From Stenotrophomonas sp. (GTDB lineage: Bacteria > Pseudomonadota > Gammaproteobacteria > Xanthomonadales > Xanthomonadaceae), in NCBI GenBank assembly GCA_003510825.1, contig DOKO01000087.1, positions 1 through 42,221 of the forward strand: a DNA stretch of 42,221 nt, read 5' to 3'. Shown one piece after another: positions 1 to 9,790 of the stretch (position 1 is the stretch's first letter; each line of letters begins with the position of its first letter). The translations under genes were made by a program, and so were the position numbers. Under the pieces are notes generated by a model. That model made no database searches and was not told the DNA's origin. It saw nothing but the letters and a program-made list of their open reading frames with translations.

Positions 1-105
1 CCAACGGTCCGCACCTACCAAAAACAGGCCGGACTGGCTTCTGGTGGGTGCCGACCGTTGGTCGGCACATTGCCGGACAGTGCGGACCAACGGTCCGCAC
101 CCACC
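1..105. repeat. Palindromic GTGCCGACC-type repeats
   Basis: Three related palindromes lie here. One is partial at 1-17, a full one (arms around GGTGCCGACC / GGTCGGCAC) is at 43-68, and one in the opposite orientation (GTGCGGACCAACGGTCCGCAC) is at 80-105. Close copies recur at 30357-30382 and 37532-37557. They are intergenic, end in a short ACCCACC tail, and look like one dispersed REP-like family. The rest of the stretch up to guaB (106-237) shows no other gene. Confidence 0.75.
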
Positions 106-243
106 AAGGGGCAGCCTCCGCGCGGTGGCGCCGACCCAGATGAACATCTCCCCGCCCGCGCGACACTGCGTCGCATCCACCCCCTCCCACGGGGCGTGAA
201 AAAGGGGTAAAATGTCGCGCTTCCCCACATCTCGGGTATGCCG

Positions 244-1701
244 ATGCTGCGCATCCAGGCTGAAGCACTCACTTACGACGACGTCTCGCTCGTCCCCGCC
301 CACTCGACCATCCTGCCCAAGGACGTCAACCTCGAAACGCGGTTGACTCGCGACCTGAAGCTCAAGCTTCCGATCCTGTCTGCGGCCATGGATACCGTCA
401 CCGAAGCCCGCCTGGCCATCGCCATGGCCCAGCTCGGCGGCATGGGCATCATCCACAAGAATCTCAGCCTGGAACAGCAGGCCGCGGAAGTGGCCAAGGT
501 CAAGAAGTTCGAGGCCGGTGTCATCCGCGACCCGATCACCGTCGGCCCGGAAACCACCATCCGCGACGTGCTGGCCCTGACCCAGGCGCACAACATCTCC
601 GGCGTGCCGGTGGTGGGCAGCGACGGCCTGCTGGCCGGTATCGTCACCCATCGCGACATGCGCTTCGAGACCGAGCTGGACGATCCGGTCCGCCACATCA
701 TGACCAAGAAGGATCGCCTGGTCACGGTGAAGGAAGGCGCGGCCAGTGATGAAGTGCTGCAGCTGCTGCACCGCAATCGCATCGAAAAGGTGCTGGTGGT
801 CAACGATGATTTCGCCCTGCGTGGCCTGATCACCGTCAAGGACATCCAGAAGAACACCGACTTCCCCAACGCCGCCAAGGATCTGTCGACCCGTCTGCTG
901 GTCGGCGCTGCCGTCGGCGTGGGCGGTGACACCGACCGCCGCGTGGAAGCGCTGGTTGCCGCCGGCGTGGACGTGATCGTGGTCGATACCGCGCACGGCC
1001 ACTCGCAGGGCGTGCTGGACCGCGTTGCCTGGGTGAAGAAGAACTTCCCGCACGTGCAGGTCATCGGTGGCAACATCTGCACCGGCGAAGCCGCACTGGC
1101 GCTGCTGGACAGCGGCGCGGACGCGGTCAAGGTCGGCATCGGCCCGGGCTCGATCTGCACCACCCGCGTCGTCGCCGGCGTCGGCGTGCCGCAGGTCACC
1201 GCCATCGATCTGGTGGCCGAAGCCCTGCAGGATCGCATCCCGCTCATCGCCGACGGTGGCATCCGTTACTCGGGTGACATCGGCAAGGCGCTGGCCGCCG
1301 GTGCCTCGACCATCATGGTCGGCGGCCTGCTGGCCGGTACCGAGGAATCGCCGGGCGAGACCGAGCTGTACCAGGGCCGTTCGTACAAGAGCTACCGCGG
1401 CATGGGTTCGCTGGCCGCCATGGAAAAGGGGTCGAAGGACCGCTACTTCCAGGACGCCGCCACCGCCGACAAGCTGGTGCCGGAAGGCATCGAAGGCCGC
1501 GTGCCGTACCGCGGCCCAGTGGGCGGCATCATCCACCAGCTGATGGGCGGCCTGCGCGCCACCATGGGCTACGTTGGCTGCGCCACCATCGACGACATGC
1601 GCACCAAGCCCAAGTTCGTGAAGATCAGCGGCGCCGGCCAGCGTGAGAGCCACGTCCACGACGTGACGATCACCAAGGAACCGCCGAACTACCGCGCCTG
1701 A
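244..1701 (+). CDS. guaB: IMP dehydrogenase
   Basis: IMP dehydrogenase oxidises IMP to XMP with NAD+ in the cytoplasm, the committed step of guanine nucleotide synthesis. The protein is 485 aa from the ATG at 244. An in-frame ATG two codons earlier (238) is possible, but 244 gives the MLRI N-terminus and places the catalytic loop as in E. coli GuaB. The (beta/alpha)8 barrel is interrupted by a CBS-domain pair at about residues 95-205. The active-site loop GPGSICTTR is present, with the catalytic Cys at residue 305. The C-terminus SHVHDVTITKE is typical of the family. No strong Shine-Dalgarno is visible. guaA follows, but a terminator lies between them, so the genes need not be one transcript. 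Confidence 0.97.
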   Translation: MLRIQAEALTYDDVSLVPAHSTILPKDVNLETRLTRDLKLKLPILSAAMDTVTEARLAIAMAQLGGMGIIHKNLSLEQQAAEVAKVKKFEAGVIRDPITVGPETTIRDVLALTQAHNISGVPVVGSDGLLAGIVTHRDMRFETELDDPVRHIMTKKDRLVTVKEGAASDEVLQLLHRNRIEKVLVVNDDFALRGLITVKDIQKNTDFPNAAKDLSTRLLVGAAVGVGGDTDRRVEALVAAGVDVIVVDTAHGHSQGVLDRVAWVKKNFPHVQVIGGNICTGEAALALLDSGADAVKVGIGPGSICTTRVVAGVGVPQVTAIDLVAEALQDRIPLIADGGIRYSGDIGKALAAGASTIMVGGLLAGTEESPGETELYQGRSYKSYRGMGSLAAMEKGSKDRYFQDAATADKLVPEGIEGRVPYRGPVGGIIHQLMGGLRATMGYVGCATIDDMRTKPKFVKISGAGQRESHVHDVTITKEPPNYRA

Positions 1702-1713
1702 CGCGGGCCGGAG

Positions 1714-1751
1714 AAAGAGGAACGAGGAAGCTGATTCCCGTTCCTCTTTTT
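1714..1751 (+). terminator. Rho-independent terminator after guaB
   Basis: An 11-bp stem (1714-1724 with 1739-1749) continues into a 4-bp inner stem (1726-1729 with 1735-1738) past a single bulged A. It is followed by a run of T at 1747-1751. It lies 13 bases after the guaB stop and about 60 bases before guaA. Confidence 0.85.
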
Positions 1752-1810
1752 CCATCTGCCGCCGCAAATTATTTGAAGTTTCGTTTTCCCTACTGCATTG
1801 CCAGGGCGCC

Positions 1811-3376
1811 ATGACCAATATCCATAACGACAAGATCCTGATCCTCGATTTCGGCGCGCAGTACACGCAGCTGATTGCCCGCCGCATCCGCGAGCTGGGC
1901 GTCTACTGCGAAATCTGGGCCTGGGACCACAACCCGGCCGAAATCGCGGCGTTTGGCGCCAAGGGCATCATCCTGTCCGGCGGCCCGGAATCGACCACGC
2001 TGCCGGGCGCCCCGGCCGCGCCGCAGGAAGTGTTCGACAGCGGCCTGCCGATCTTCGGCATCTGCTACGGCATGCAGACCCTGGCCGCCCAGCTGGGCGG
2101 TGCCACCGAAGCGGCTGACCAGCGCGAGTTCGGTCACGCCGAAGTAAACGTCATCAACCCCGATGCACTGTTCAAGGGCCTGAGTGACCACGGCGGCGAG
2201 CCGAAGCTGAATGTCTGGATGAGCCACGGCGACCACGTCTCCGTTGCACCGCCGGGCTTCACCATCACCGCCACCACCGACCGCATTCCGGTGGCCGCCA
2301 TGGCCAACGAAGAAAAGCGCTGGTACGGCGTGCAGTTCCACCCGGAAGTGACCCACACCCTGCAGGGCCAGGCGCTGCTGCGCCGCTTCGTGGTGGATGT
2401 GTGCGGCTGCCAGACCCTGTGGACTGCCGCCAACATCATCGACGACCAGATCGCCCGCGTGCGCGAACAGGTGGGCGATGACGAAGTGATCCTGGGCCTG
2501 TCCGGCGGCGTCGATTCGTCCGTCGTGGCTGCGCTGCTGCACAAGGCCATCGGCGAGAAGCTGACCTGCGTGTTCGTCGATACCGGCCTGCTGCGCTGGC
2601 AGGAAGGCGACCAGGTGATGGCGATGTTTGCCGAGCACATGGGCGTGAAGGTCGTGCGCGTGAATGCCGCCGACCGTTACTTCAGCGCGCTGGAAGGCGT
2701 GAGCGACCCGGAAGCCAAGCGCAAGATCATCGGCAACCTGTTCGTCGAGATCTTCGATGAAGAATCGAACAAGCTGAAGAACGCCAAGTGGCTGGCGCAG
2801 GGCACCATCTACCCGGACGTGATCGAGTCGGCCGGCAGCAAGACCGGCAAGGCGCACGTGATCAAGAGCCACCATAACGTGGGCGGCCTGCCGGAGCACA
2901 TGAAGCTGGGCCTGGTGGAGCCGCTGCGCGAGCTGTTCAAGGACGAAGTGCGCCGCCTGGGCGTCGAACTCGGCCTGCCGCGCACCATGGTCTACCGCCA
3001 TCCGTTCCCGGGCCCGGGCCTGGGCGTGCGTATCCTGGGCGAAGTGAAGCGCGAATACGCCGAGCTGCTGGCAAAGGCCGATGCCATCTTCATTGATGAG
3101 CTGCGCAAGGCGGACCTGTACGACAAGACCAGCCAGGCGTTTGCCGTGTTCCTGCCGGTGAAGTCGGTGGGCGTGGTGGGTGATGCGCGCGCTTATGAGT
3201 GGGTGATTGCGCTGCGGGCTGTGGAGACGATTGATTTCATGACGGCCCATTGGGCGCATCTGCCGTATGAGTTTTTGGGTACGGTGAGCAACCGGATCAT
3301 CAATGAGTTGCGGGGGGTGTCGCGGGTTGTCTATGACATCTCGGGGAAGCCGCCGGCTACTATTGAGTGGGAATGA
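1811..3376 (+). CDS. guaA: GMP synthase (glutamine-hydrolysing)
   Basis: GuaA converts XMP to GMP using ATP and glutamine, directly after GuaB in the pathway. The protein is 521 aa, near the usual 525. The N-terminal class I amidotransferase domain has the nucleophile Cys85 in GICYGMQ, and His177 and Glu179 in FHPEV. The ATP pyrophosphatase P-loop SGGVDS is at residues 231-236. The C-terminal dimerisation domain ends in PPATIEWE, the normal GuaA end. The last 200 or so bases use more T-ending codons than the rest of the gene. The 3' end of guaA is a known integration site for genomic islands, and a lower-GC defence operon starts 186 bp downstream. Confidence 0.97.
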   Translation: MTNIHNDKILILDFGAQYTQLIARRIRELGVYCEIWAWDHNPAEIAAFGAKGIILSGGPESTTLPGAPAAPQEVFDSGLPIFGICYGMQTLAAQLGGATEAADQREFGHAEVNVINPDALFKGLSDHGGEPKLNVWMSHGDHVSVAPPGFTITATTDRIPVAAMANEEKRWYGVQFHPEVTHTLQGQALLRRFVVDVCGCQTLWTAANIIDDQIARVREQVGDDEVILGLSGGVDSSVVAALLHKAIGEKLTCVFVDTGLLRWQEGDQVMAMFAEHMGVKVVRVNAADRYFSALEGVSDPEAKRKIIGNLFVEIFDEESNKLKNAKWLAQGTIYPDVIESAGSKTGKAHVIKSHHNVGGLPEHMKLGLVEPLRELFKDEVRRLGVELGLPRTMVYRHPFPGPGLGVRILGEVKREYAELLAKADAIFIDELRKADLYDKTSQAFAVFLPVKSVGVVGDARAYEWVIALRAVETIDFMTAHWAHLPYEFLGTVSNRIINELRGVSRVVYDISGKPPATIEWE

Positions 3377-3562
3377 GCACTGGCGCCCGGTAGAGTGACA
3401 GAATGGAATGCGTGTTTGGTTCTTTCTGAATTTTGTTGGTGTTCGCCAATGTACGTTGGCAGTGGTGGAAACGGGTGCTTGGCGTTGGTGGGGCTGCCGG
3501 TCGTGTAGTGGAACTTGGCAGTCCCAACACTGGGGTTGGGTCGATACTGTCGGGAGGGAGCG

Positions 3563-6004
3563 ATGGATAAGCACTCGCTAAGCGAAAGGGACATTTGCAC
3601 CAAGTTCATTACGCCCGCCATCCAGGGGGCCGGATGGCAGCAGGGTCAGTTTCGCGAGGAGGTCAATCTCACCGATGGTCGCGTCATGGTGCGCGGAAAA
3701 CTTGCATCCCGTGTCAAGAATCCGGATGTCAGAGGCGGCCCAAAGCGTGCCGATTATGTACTCTATGCTCGGCCGAACGTGCCTATTGCAGTTGTGGAAG
3801 CTAAGCAGGCACGTTTCTCCGTTGGGCATGGCATGCAGCAGGCACTTGCATACGCTGAGATGCTCGACGCACCCTTCGCGATCAGTAGCAATGGCAGTGG
3901 CTTCCTGTTACATGACCGTACCGGACTGACCCAGCCGATTGAGCGTGAGCTTGCGCTTGTCGAATTTCCCTCAATCGATGACCTTTGGCCTCTGTACCAG
4001 CAATGGAAGGGCATTACTACAACTGACGCTGTCAAGCTCATCGAGCAGCCCTTCCACACCGACGGGAGTGGCAAAGAGCCGCGTTACTACCAGCGCGTAG
4101 CCGTTAATCGTGCTATCGAAGCTATTGGCAAGGGGCAACAACGAGTGCTGCTGGTCATGGCCACCGGCACCGGGAAAACCTACACCGCCTTCCAGATCAT
4201 TTGGCGCTTGTGGAAGGCCAAAGCCAAGAAGCGGATCCTGTTCCTTGCCGACCGCAACATCCTCGTAGACCAGACGATTCAGCAGGACTTTGCTCCGTTC
4301 GGCCAAGTGATGCACAAGGTCGCCAATCGCGAGGTGAAAAAGAACTATGAGATCTACCTCGCCCTGTATCAGGCAGTCACAGGTAAGGAGGAGTGGAAGC
4401 AAATCTATCGCCAATTTCCAGCAGATTTCTTCGACCTGGTGGTCATTGACGAATGCCATCGCGGTAGCGCTGCTGCCGACTCCGCCTGGCGTGAAGTGCT
4501 TAACTACTTCAACAGCGCTACACATCTGGGACTGACCGCCACGCCTAAAGAGACGAAGGACGCAAGCAACATCATTTACTTTGGAGATCCGGTCTACACC
4601 TACTCGCTCAAGCAGGGCATTGAAGATGGGTTCCTCGCGCCCTACAAGGTTGTTCGTATCGCTACCGATGTCGACGCTGTCGGCTACACGCCGGAGAAGG
4701 GAAAGCTCGATAGGTTCGGGAAAGTTATCGAACAGCGTCAGTACAACACGAAAGATTTTGATCGAGGTTTGGTGCTGAAAAAACGTACCAAGCTTGTCGC
4801 GACCAAGGTGTGGGAGTACCTCAAGGCTACCGATGCGATGGCGAAGACTATCGTCTTTTGCGATGACCAGGACCACGCAGAGCGCATGCGGCAAGAGCTG
4901 GTGAAGATCATCCCGGCTGCTGCCAGCAACCGCCGCTACGTGATGCGAATCACTGGCGACGACACTGAGGGCAAGGCCCAACTCTCCTACTTCATCGACA
5001 ACGACGAGCCTTACCCCGTTATCGTCACTACCTCAAAGTTGCTTACTACTGGGGTAGATGCCAAGACTTGCAAGCTCATCGTGCTGGACCAGAACATCAA
5101 CTCGATGACCGAGTTCAAACAGATCATCGGTCGAGGTACCCGGCTTCGTGAGGACTACCAAAAGCTCTACTTCACCATCATGGATTTCAAGGGTGCCACG
5201 CGCTTGTTTGCTGACCCAGACTTCGATGGTGAACCGGTAGTTATTTACGAGCCCGAGCTCGATGATCCAGTAGTGCCACCAGACGACATCACCCCACATA
5301 ATGGTGAAGAACCCGAGTTGTCGCCTGATGATTCCCGTGCCGCTGGCGGAGAGAGTATCGAGCCTCGTAGCGATGACGAAAGCGGTGGTGTCGGTCCCGG
5401 CCGCACCAAGTACTACATCGATGACGTGAATGTACGAGTGGCGGTCGAGCGCTCGCAATACCTCGATGCTGACGGCAAGCTCATCACAGAGGAATACCGT
5501 GTGCTGCTTAGGGATGGCATCAAGAAGGCTCTGCAATCTGAGTTCAGCAGCCTCACAGATTTCTTGCGGCGCTGGAACAGTGCTGAGCGTAAGCAGGCCG
5601 TGCTCGCAGAGCTGGCTGAGCATGGTGTTCCGCTAGAGATCATGCAGCAGTCCGTACCGAACGGCGTCGAGCTCGATGCGTTCGATCTAGTCGCTCACGT
5701 AGCCTTTGACCAGACGCCACTCACCCGCCGCGAGCGGGCCGACAACGTCAAGAAGCGGAACGTGTTTGGCCAGTACGGCGAACAGGCTCGCGCCGTGCTT
5801 GACGCGCTGCTCGACAAGTTCGCCGACCACGGCGTGCAGGACATCGAAGACGCCAAGGTGCTGGAGCTGCCGCCCTTCGATCAGTTCGGTAGCAAAACGC
5901 AGATTCGACGCGGAATCTTCGGCAGCGTCGAGCAATACAGCCAGGCTGTGCAGGTGCTTGAAAAAGCGCTCTATGACACACCGGAGAACAAGAAGCAGGC
6001 CTGA
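3563..6004 (+). CDS. hsdR: Type I restriction endonuclease subunit R (EcoEI-like)
   Basis: HsdR is the motor and nuclease subunit of a type I restriction complex. It translocates DNA with ATP and cuts far from the recognition site once bound to HsdM/HsdS. The ATG at 3563 is preceded by GGGAGG (3552-3557), which decides the start and gives 813 aa. The N-terminal PD-(D/E)xK nuclease core shows Asp64 and VEAK with Glu79 and Lys81. Helicase motifs follow: Walker A ATGTGKT (200-206), DECH (296-299), LTATP (324-328) and GRGTR (523-527). An acidic linker and a C-terminal domain typical of EcoEI-type R subunits complete it. All key residues are intact. It is first in a five-gene same-strand operon, with noticeably lower GC than guaA. 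Confidence 0.95.
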   Translation: MDKHSLSERDICTKFITPAIQGAGWQQGQFREEVNLTDGRVMVRGKLASRVKNPDVRGGPKRADYVLYARPNVPIAVVEAKQARFSVGHGMQQALAYAEMLDAPFAISSNGSGFLLHDRTGLTQPIERELALVEFPSIDDLWPLYQQWKGITTTDAVKLIEQPFHTDGSGKEPRYYQRVAVNRAIEAIGKGQQRVLLVMATGTGKTYTAFQIIWRLWKAKAKKRILFLADRNILVDQTIQQDFAPFGQVMHKVANREVKKNYEIYLALYQAVTGKEEWKQIYRQFPADFFDLVVIDECHRGSAAADSAWREVLNYFNSATHLGLTATPKETKDASNIIYFGDPVYTYSLKQGIEDGFLAPYKVVRIATDVDAVGYTPEKGKLDRFGKVIEQRQYNTKDFDRGLVLKKRTKLVATKVWEYLKATDAMAKTIVFCDDQDHAERMRQELVKIIPAAASNRRYVMRITGDDTEGKAQLSYFIDNDEPYPVIVTTSKLLTTGVDAKTCKLIVLDQNINSMTEFKQIIGRGTRLREDYQKLYFTIMDFKGATRLFADPDFDGEPVVIYEPELDDPVVPPDDITPHNGEEPELSPDDSRAAGGESIEPRSDDESGGVGPGRTKYYIDDVNVRVAVERSQYLDADGKLITEEYRVLLRDGIKKALQSEFSSLTDFLRRWNSAERKQAVLAELAEHGVPLEIMQQSVPNGVELDAFDLVAHVAFDQTPLTRRERADNVKKRNVFGQYGEQARAVLDALLDKFADHGVQDIEDAKVLELPPFDQFGSKTQIRRGIFGSVEQYSQAVQVLEKALYDTPENKKQA

Positions 6005-6037
6005 GTATCGTTTCAGGCCGCTATACGAGAAAAGTAG

Positions 6038-7812
6038 ATGAATCTCAGCAGCACTATCAAATCTATCCAGGACATCATGCGCAAGGACGACGGTGTCGAT
6101 GGCGACGCCCAGCGCCTGGGTCAGCTTACCTGGATGCTCTTTCTCAAGATATTCGATCAACGCGAGGAAGAGTGGGAGGACGACAACCCAAAGTACAAAT
6201 CCCCATTACCCAGGCGCATGAGATGGCGCAATTGGGCAGCCTATGTGCCCGGCCGGGACGGGAAGAAGAAACCGCAGATCGCCGCCAGCGAAGTCATCAA
6301 CTTCGTCAATAATGATCTGTTTCCCTCACTTAAGGATTTGAATGCTAATGCCAGCCCACAGCACAAGGTGATTCGTGGCGTCTTTGAAGACGCAAACAAC
6401 TACATGAAGTCCGGGCCCCAGTTTTTGGCAGTCATTGAAAAGCTGGAAGAAGCCATCGATTTCCACGACTTTAAGACACGCGCGAACCTTGGTGATGTGT
6501 ACGAGCAATTGCTTAACGATCTGCGTGGCGCGGGCAATGCTGGCGAGTTCTATACCCCACGCTCGATCACTCAGTTCATGGTTGATCGGGTCAACCCTCG
6601 ATTGAAGAAGAACGAGGTTGTGCTGGATCCGGCCTGCGGAACGGGGGGGTTCTTGACAGCCGCCATCGATCATTTGCGTAATCAACGGACTACTAAATCA
6701 GGGACTAAAGAGCAGCGGGCGATTGAGGCGGCGATTCGTGGTATCGAGAAAAAGCAGCTGCCGCACCTCCTGTGCACTACGAACATGTTGATGCACGGCA
6801 TTGACGTGCCTAGCCAGATCGAGCACCGCAATACCTTGGGCGTGGGCTGGAACGAATGGAATGCCAACGACAAGGTGGACTGCGTCATCACCAATCCGCC
6901 ATTTGGTGGCTACGAGGACGATGGTGTAGGCGGCGACTACCCGGCTGACTTGCGCACACGCGAAACCGCCGACATGTTCATGGCGCTGATCATCAAGAAG
7001 CTGCTGAAGGAGAATGGCCGCGCCGCCGTGGTGCTGCCCGACGGCTTCCTCTTCGGAGAAGGCATCAAGGCCACACTGAAGAGGCTGCTGCTGCGCGATT
7101 GCAAGCTGCACACCGTCGTGCGCCTTCCAAAGGGCGTGTTCGCACCGTACACCACCATCAAGACCAATCTGCTGTTTTTCACCAAAGGCGCCCTGGTGGA
7201 CGATGGTACCGAGCACTTCCACACCGACACCATCTGGTATTACGAGCACCCGTACCCGCCGGGCTACAAGAGCTACAGCAAGACCAAGCCATCCGCTTTG
7301 AGGAGTTTAGGCCCGAGCAGGAGTGGTGGGGCCGCGAGGCAAACGACTTTGCCGACCGAGTGGAGAACGAGTTCGCCTGGAAGGTGGACTTCAAGAGCAA
7401 GCGCCAACAGGCTGAGGCTGCTGCGCAGCCGCATTGGGACCGTGCCGAGCAACTGGGCAACGAGGCGAGCGTGCTGGATAACCGCATCCGCGACTTGCGT
7501 GATTCCATCAAAGGCGTAAGCGATGCCAAGCAGCGCCAGCCGGTGGAGGCTGAGATCGACACGTCGCGCGTCCAGGCCGACATCTTGCGTCTGCAGGCTC
7601 GCGACGCCCACGCGGCCGGGGATCGGCTCTACTGGCCGATCTTCAACTTAGACCTGAAGAATCCCAACGCGCCCGAGGAAGAGAGTCACGACCCCGACGT
7701 GCTGCTGGACAAGTACAAGACACTGCTGGGCCAGATCGACGAGACCGAGAATCGCTTGAAGAGCGAGCTGGCTGAGGCATTGGCACACCACTTTGTAGGC
7801 GAGGACGCTTGA
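6038..7812 (+). pseudogene. hsdM: Type I DNA methyltransferase subunit M, frameshifted
   Basis: HsdM is the adenine-N6 methyltransferase subunit that pairs with HsdS for modification and joins HsdR for restriction. It starts at the ATG at 6038, 33 bp after hsdR. The SAM-binding motif DPACGTGG is at residues 197-204 and the catalytic NPPF at 286-289; EFYTPR precedes motif I. Near 7288-7291 the coding frame shifts. The original frame runs on as non-family sequence to a stop at 7519. The expected continuation (IRFEEFRPEQEWWG and onward) is open in another frame to the TGA at 7810-7812. Restoring one base would give about 591 aa, normal for this family. Either a real inactivating deletion or a sequencing error explains this. 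No slippery heptamer is present, so programmed frameshifting is unlikely. Confidence 0.9.
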
Positions 7813-9788
7813 TGAATGCGCAGCAGTTCTTGGCGGAGTTCGGGCATGTCGCTAAGGCTCCGGGCGGGATTGATCGCTTGCGGGATCTCATTCTGCAACT
7901 TGCAGTCGCTGGGGATCTGGTGAGCTTTGAGCCACAAATGCAGGATCTTCAAATGCTGGAGCGAATCCTCCAGCAGAAACGAGACCATGGCGAAAAGAAG
8001 AAGGTAATTCCAAAGCAGGCATCAGTTCCGCGGGGGATGGTTAATGCGCCACCGCACTGGAACCTTTGCAGGTTGGGTGATATTGCACTCACAATCACTG
8101 GTGGAGGAACGCCATCAAAGAGTCATCCGGAATACTGGCATGGTGAAATTCCTTGGGCTAGCGTCAAGGACCTCAAGGACTATCAGTATCTCGACGGGAC
8201 AGAAGATCACATCACTCAGGAGGGCGTTAGGAACAGCTCGGCGAACTTGATCCCACCAGGAAGGGTGATCGTTTGTACTCGAATGGGCCTTGGGAAAGCG
8301 GCCATCAATCGAGTTGCGATGGCGATCAATCAGGATTTGAAGGCACTTGAACTGCCAGAAGATATCGATCCCGACTTCTTTCTGCTCGTCTACAAGACGC
8401 GAGAGGTCAAAGGGGCCGGTATGACAGTTGCAGGTATCAAGCAAGATAAGCTGCTTGCTCTGCCTGTAGCGATCCCGCCAAAGGAAGAGCAATCTCGTAT
8501 CGTCGCCAGAGTCGATGAACTGATCGCCCTGTGCGATCAGTTGGAGCAGCAACAGAAAGACCGCCGCAAGCTGCAGAACGCTCTACGGCAGTCCAATCTG
8601 CAAGCCCTTACCAGCGCCCAAAGCCCGCACGAGCTGCAGACGAGCTGGCAACGTCTGCAAGCCAACTTCGGGCGTTTGTTTGGCGAGCCGGAGGATCTTC
8701 GCGACTTTAAAGGTTTGGTTCTCGATCTTGCCGTCAATGGGCGTCTGTTGTCGCCCGGAAGTACGCCGGTTGCTGCGTCAGGATTGCTTGACCAGATCGC
8801 GGAAGCTAGGTTGGCATGGGCAAAGACTGCGGAAGGTCAGGAAAAGAAGGAAGCGGTCGCAATGCTGAATAAGCTGCGTACCCAGCAGGTCGCCGTGCCA
8901 AGCGATCCACTGCCCGAGCATTGGTGCTGGGCTCCATTGCTGCGGATCTCGCAATCCATCGTGGATTGTCACAACAAGACGGCGCCATACGTGAGTGAAG
9001 GCATTCACCTTGTCCGTACTTCCGACATCCGTGACGGAAAAATGGATCTGACAAGAACTCGGAAGATCTCAGAAGACACCTACGCGTACTGGGCCAGACG
9101 CATGCCTCCCAGGTCAGGTGACATATTTTTTACCCGCGAAGCCCCAATGGGTGAGGCTGCAATCGTTCCCGATGGCGAACGGGTTTGTCTTGGGCAGCGC
9201 ACGATGCTGATCCGCTTGTTCGAAGATCTTTTCAGCAATCGCTATCTACTCTATGTCATTCAGAGCCCCAACTTCCAGGCACGGATGACCGAGGCAGCAG
9301 TTGGCATGACGGTTAAGCATCTCCGGGTCGGTGGTGTCGAAGATCTCGTCATCCCCGTGCCGCCGCGCGATGAACAGGACCAAATCGTTCGAATCGTTGA
9401 TAGCTTGTTCGGGCTGTGTGATCAGCATGCAGATCACCTAAACGCCGGTTTGCGCGTCGCGGCAAGCCTTGCTAGCTCAACTGTTGCCGCACTGACCGGC
9501 ATCGCTATCGAACAAGACGAGGAAACCGCCGTGAAAGTCCCGGAAACAGAGCTGATCGCGCCGCTGCGCCTGGCCACCGCCCCCGACGTAAAGGCCAAGG
9601 CGCCGCTCGCCACGCTACTGGCCCGACATCAAGGCGAAATGGCTGCGCGCGACCTTTGGCAACGTTTCGGTGGCGAGATTGACGCCTTCTACGCTCAAGT
9701 GAAGGCCGAGGTGGCGCACGGCTGGATCGCTGAGCCTGAGATGGCGCAGGTGCGTGAGAAAGCAGCCGCCGAAGTGGCCAAGGCCTGA
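7812..9788 (+). CDS. hsdS: Type I specificity subunit S with C-terminal extension
   Basis: HsdS sets the bipartite DNA target of the type I complex. It is 658 aa from the ATG at 7812, which overlaps the hsdM stop as TGATG, an arrangement that normally couples translation. The two halves are visibly repeated. LRDLILQLAVAGDLV (24-38) matches FKGLVLDLAVNGRLL (299-313), and the motif PxxEQ..IV..VD.L..LCDQ ends each target-recognition domain. TRD1 spans about 80-225 and TRD2 about 368-525, each followed by a helical spacer. About 100 residues beyond the second repeat form an Ala-rich extension rich in charged helices, longer than a minimal HsdS. The recognition sequence cannot be read from sequence alone. 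The two TRDs differ, so an asymmetric bipartite site is expected. Confidence 0.92.
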   Translation: MNAQQFLAEFGHVAKAPGGIDRLRDLILQLAVAGDLVSFEPQMQDLQMLERILQQKRDHGEKKKVIPKQASVPRGMVNAPPHWNLCRLGDIALTITGGGTPSKSHPEYWHGEIPWASVKDLKDYQYLDGTEDHITQEGVRNSSANLIPPGRVIVCTRMGLGKAAINRVAMAINQDLKALELPEDIDPDFFLLVYKTREVKGAGMTVAGIKQDKLLALPVAIPPKEEQSRIVARVDELIALCDQLEQQQKDRRKLQNALRQSNLQALTSAQSPHELQTSWQRLQANFGRLFGEPEDLRDFKGLVLDLAVNGRLLSPGSTPVAASGLLDQIAEARLAWAKTAEGQEKKEAVAMLNKLRTQQVAVPSDPLPEHWCWAPLLRISQSIVDCHNKTAPYVSEGIHLVRTSDIRDGKMDLTRTRKISEDTYAYWARRMPPRSGDIFFTREAPMGEAAIVPDGERVCLGQRTMLIRLFEDLFSNRYLLYVIQSPNFQARMTEAAVGMTVKHLRVGGVEDLVIPVPPRDEQDQIVRIVDSLFGLCDQHADHLNAGLRVAASLASSTVAALTGIAIEQDEETAVKVPETELIAPLRLATAPDVKAKAPLATLLARHQGEMAARDLWQRFGGEIDAFYAQVKAEVAHGWIAEPEMAQVREKAAAEVAKA

Positions 9789-9790
9789 CC

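Noticed and set aside
3515..3550. Possible -35/-10 promoter for hsdR (TTGGCA)
   Set aside because: No -10 hexamer at a proper distance; the CCCAAC/GTTGGG inverted repeat at 3523-3540 could be an operator but has no support.
1790..3574. Long open frame antisense to guaA (594 aa)
   Set aside because: It is the shadow of a high-GC gene; the sense frame has complete GuaA motifs and the antisense frame has His/Gln/Arg-rich composition typical of such shadows.
7285..7295. Programmed frameshift in hsdM
   Set aside because: No slippery heptamer or following structure is visible; a deletion or a sequencing error is simpler.
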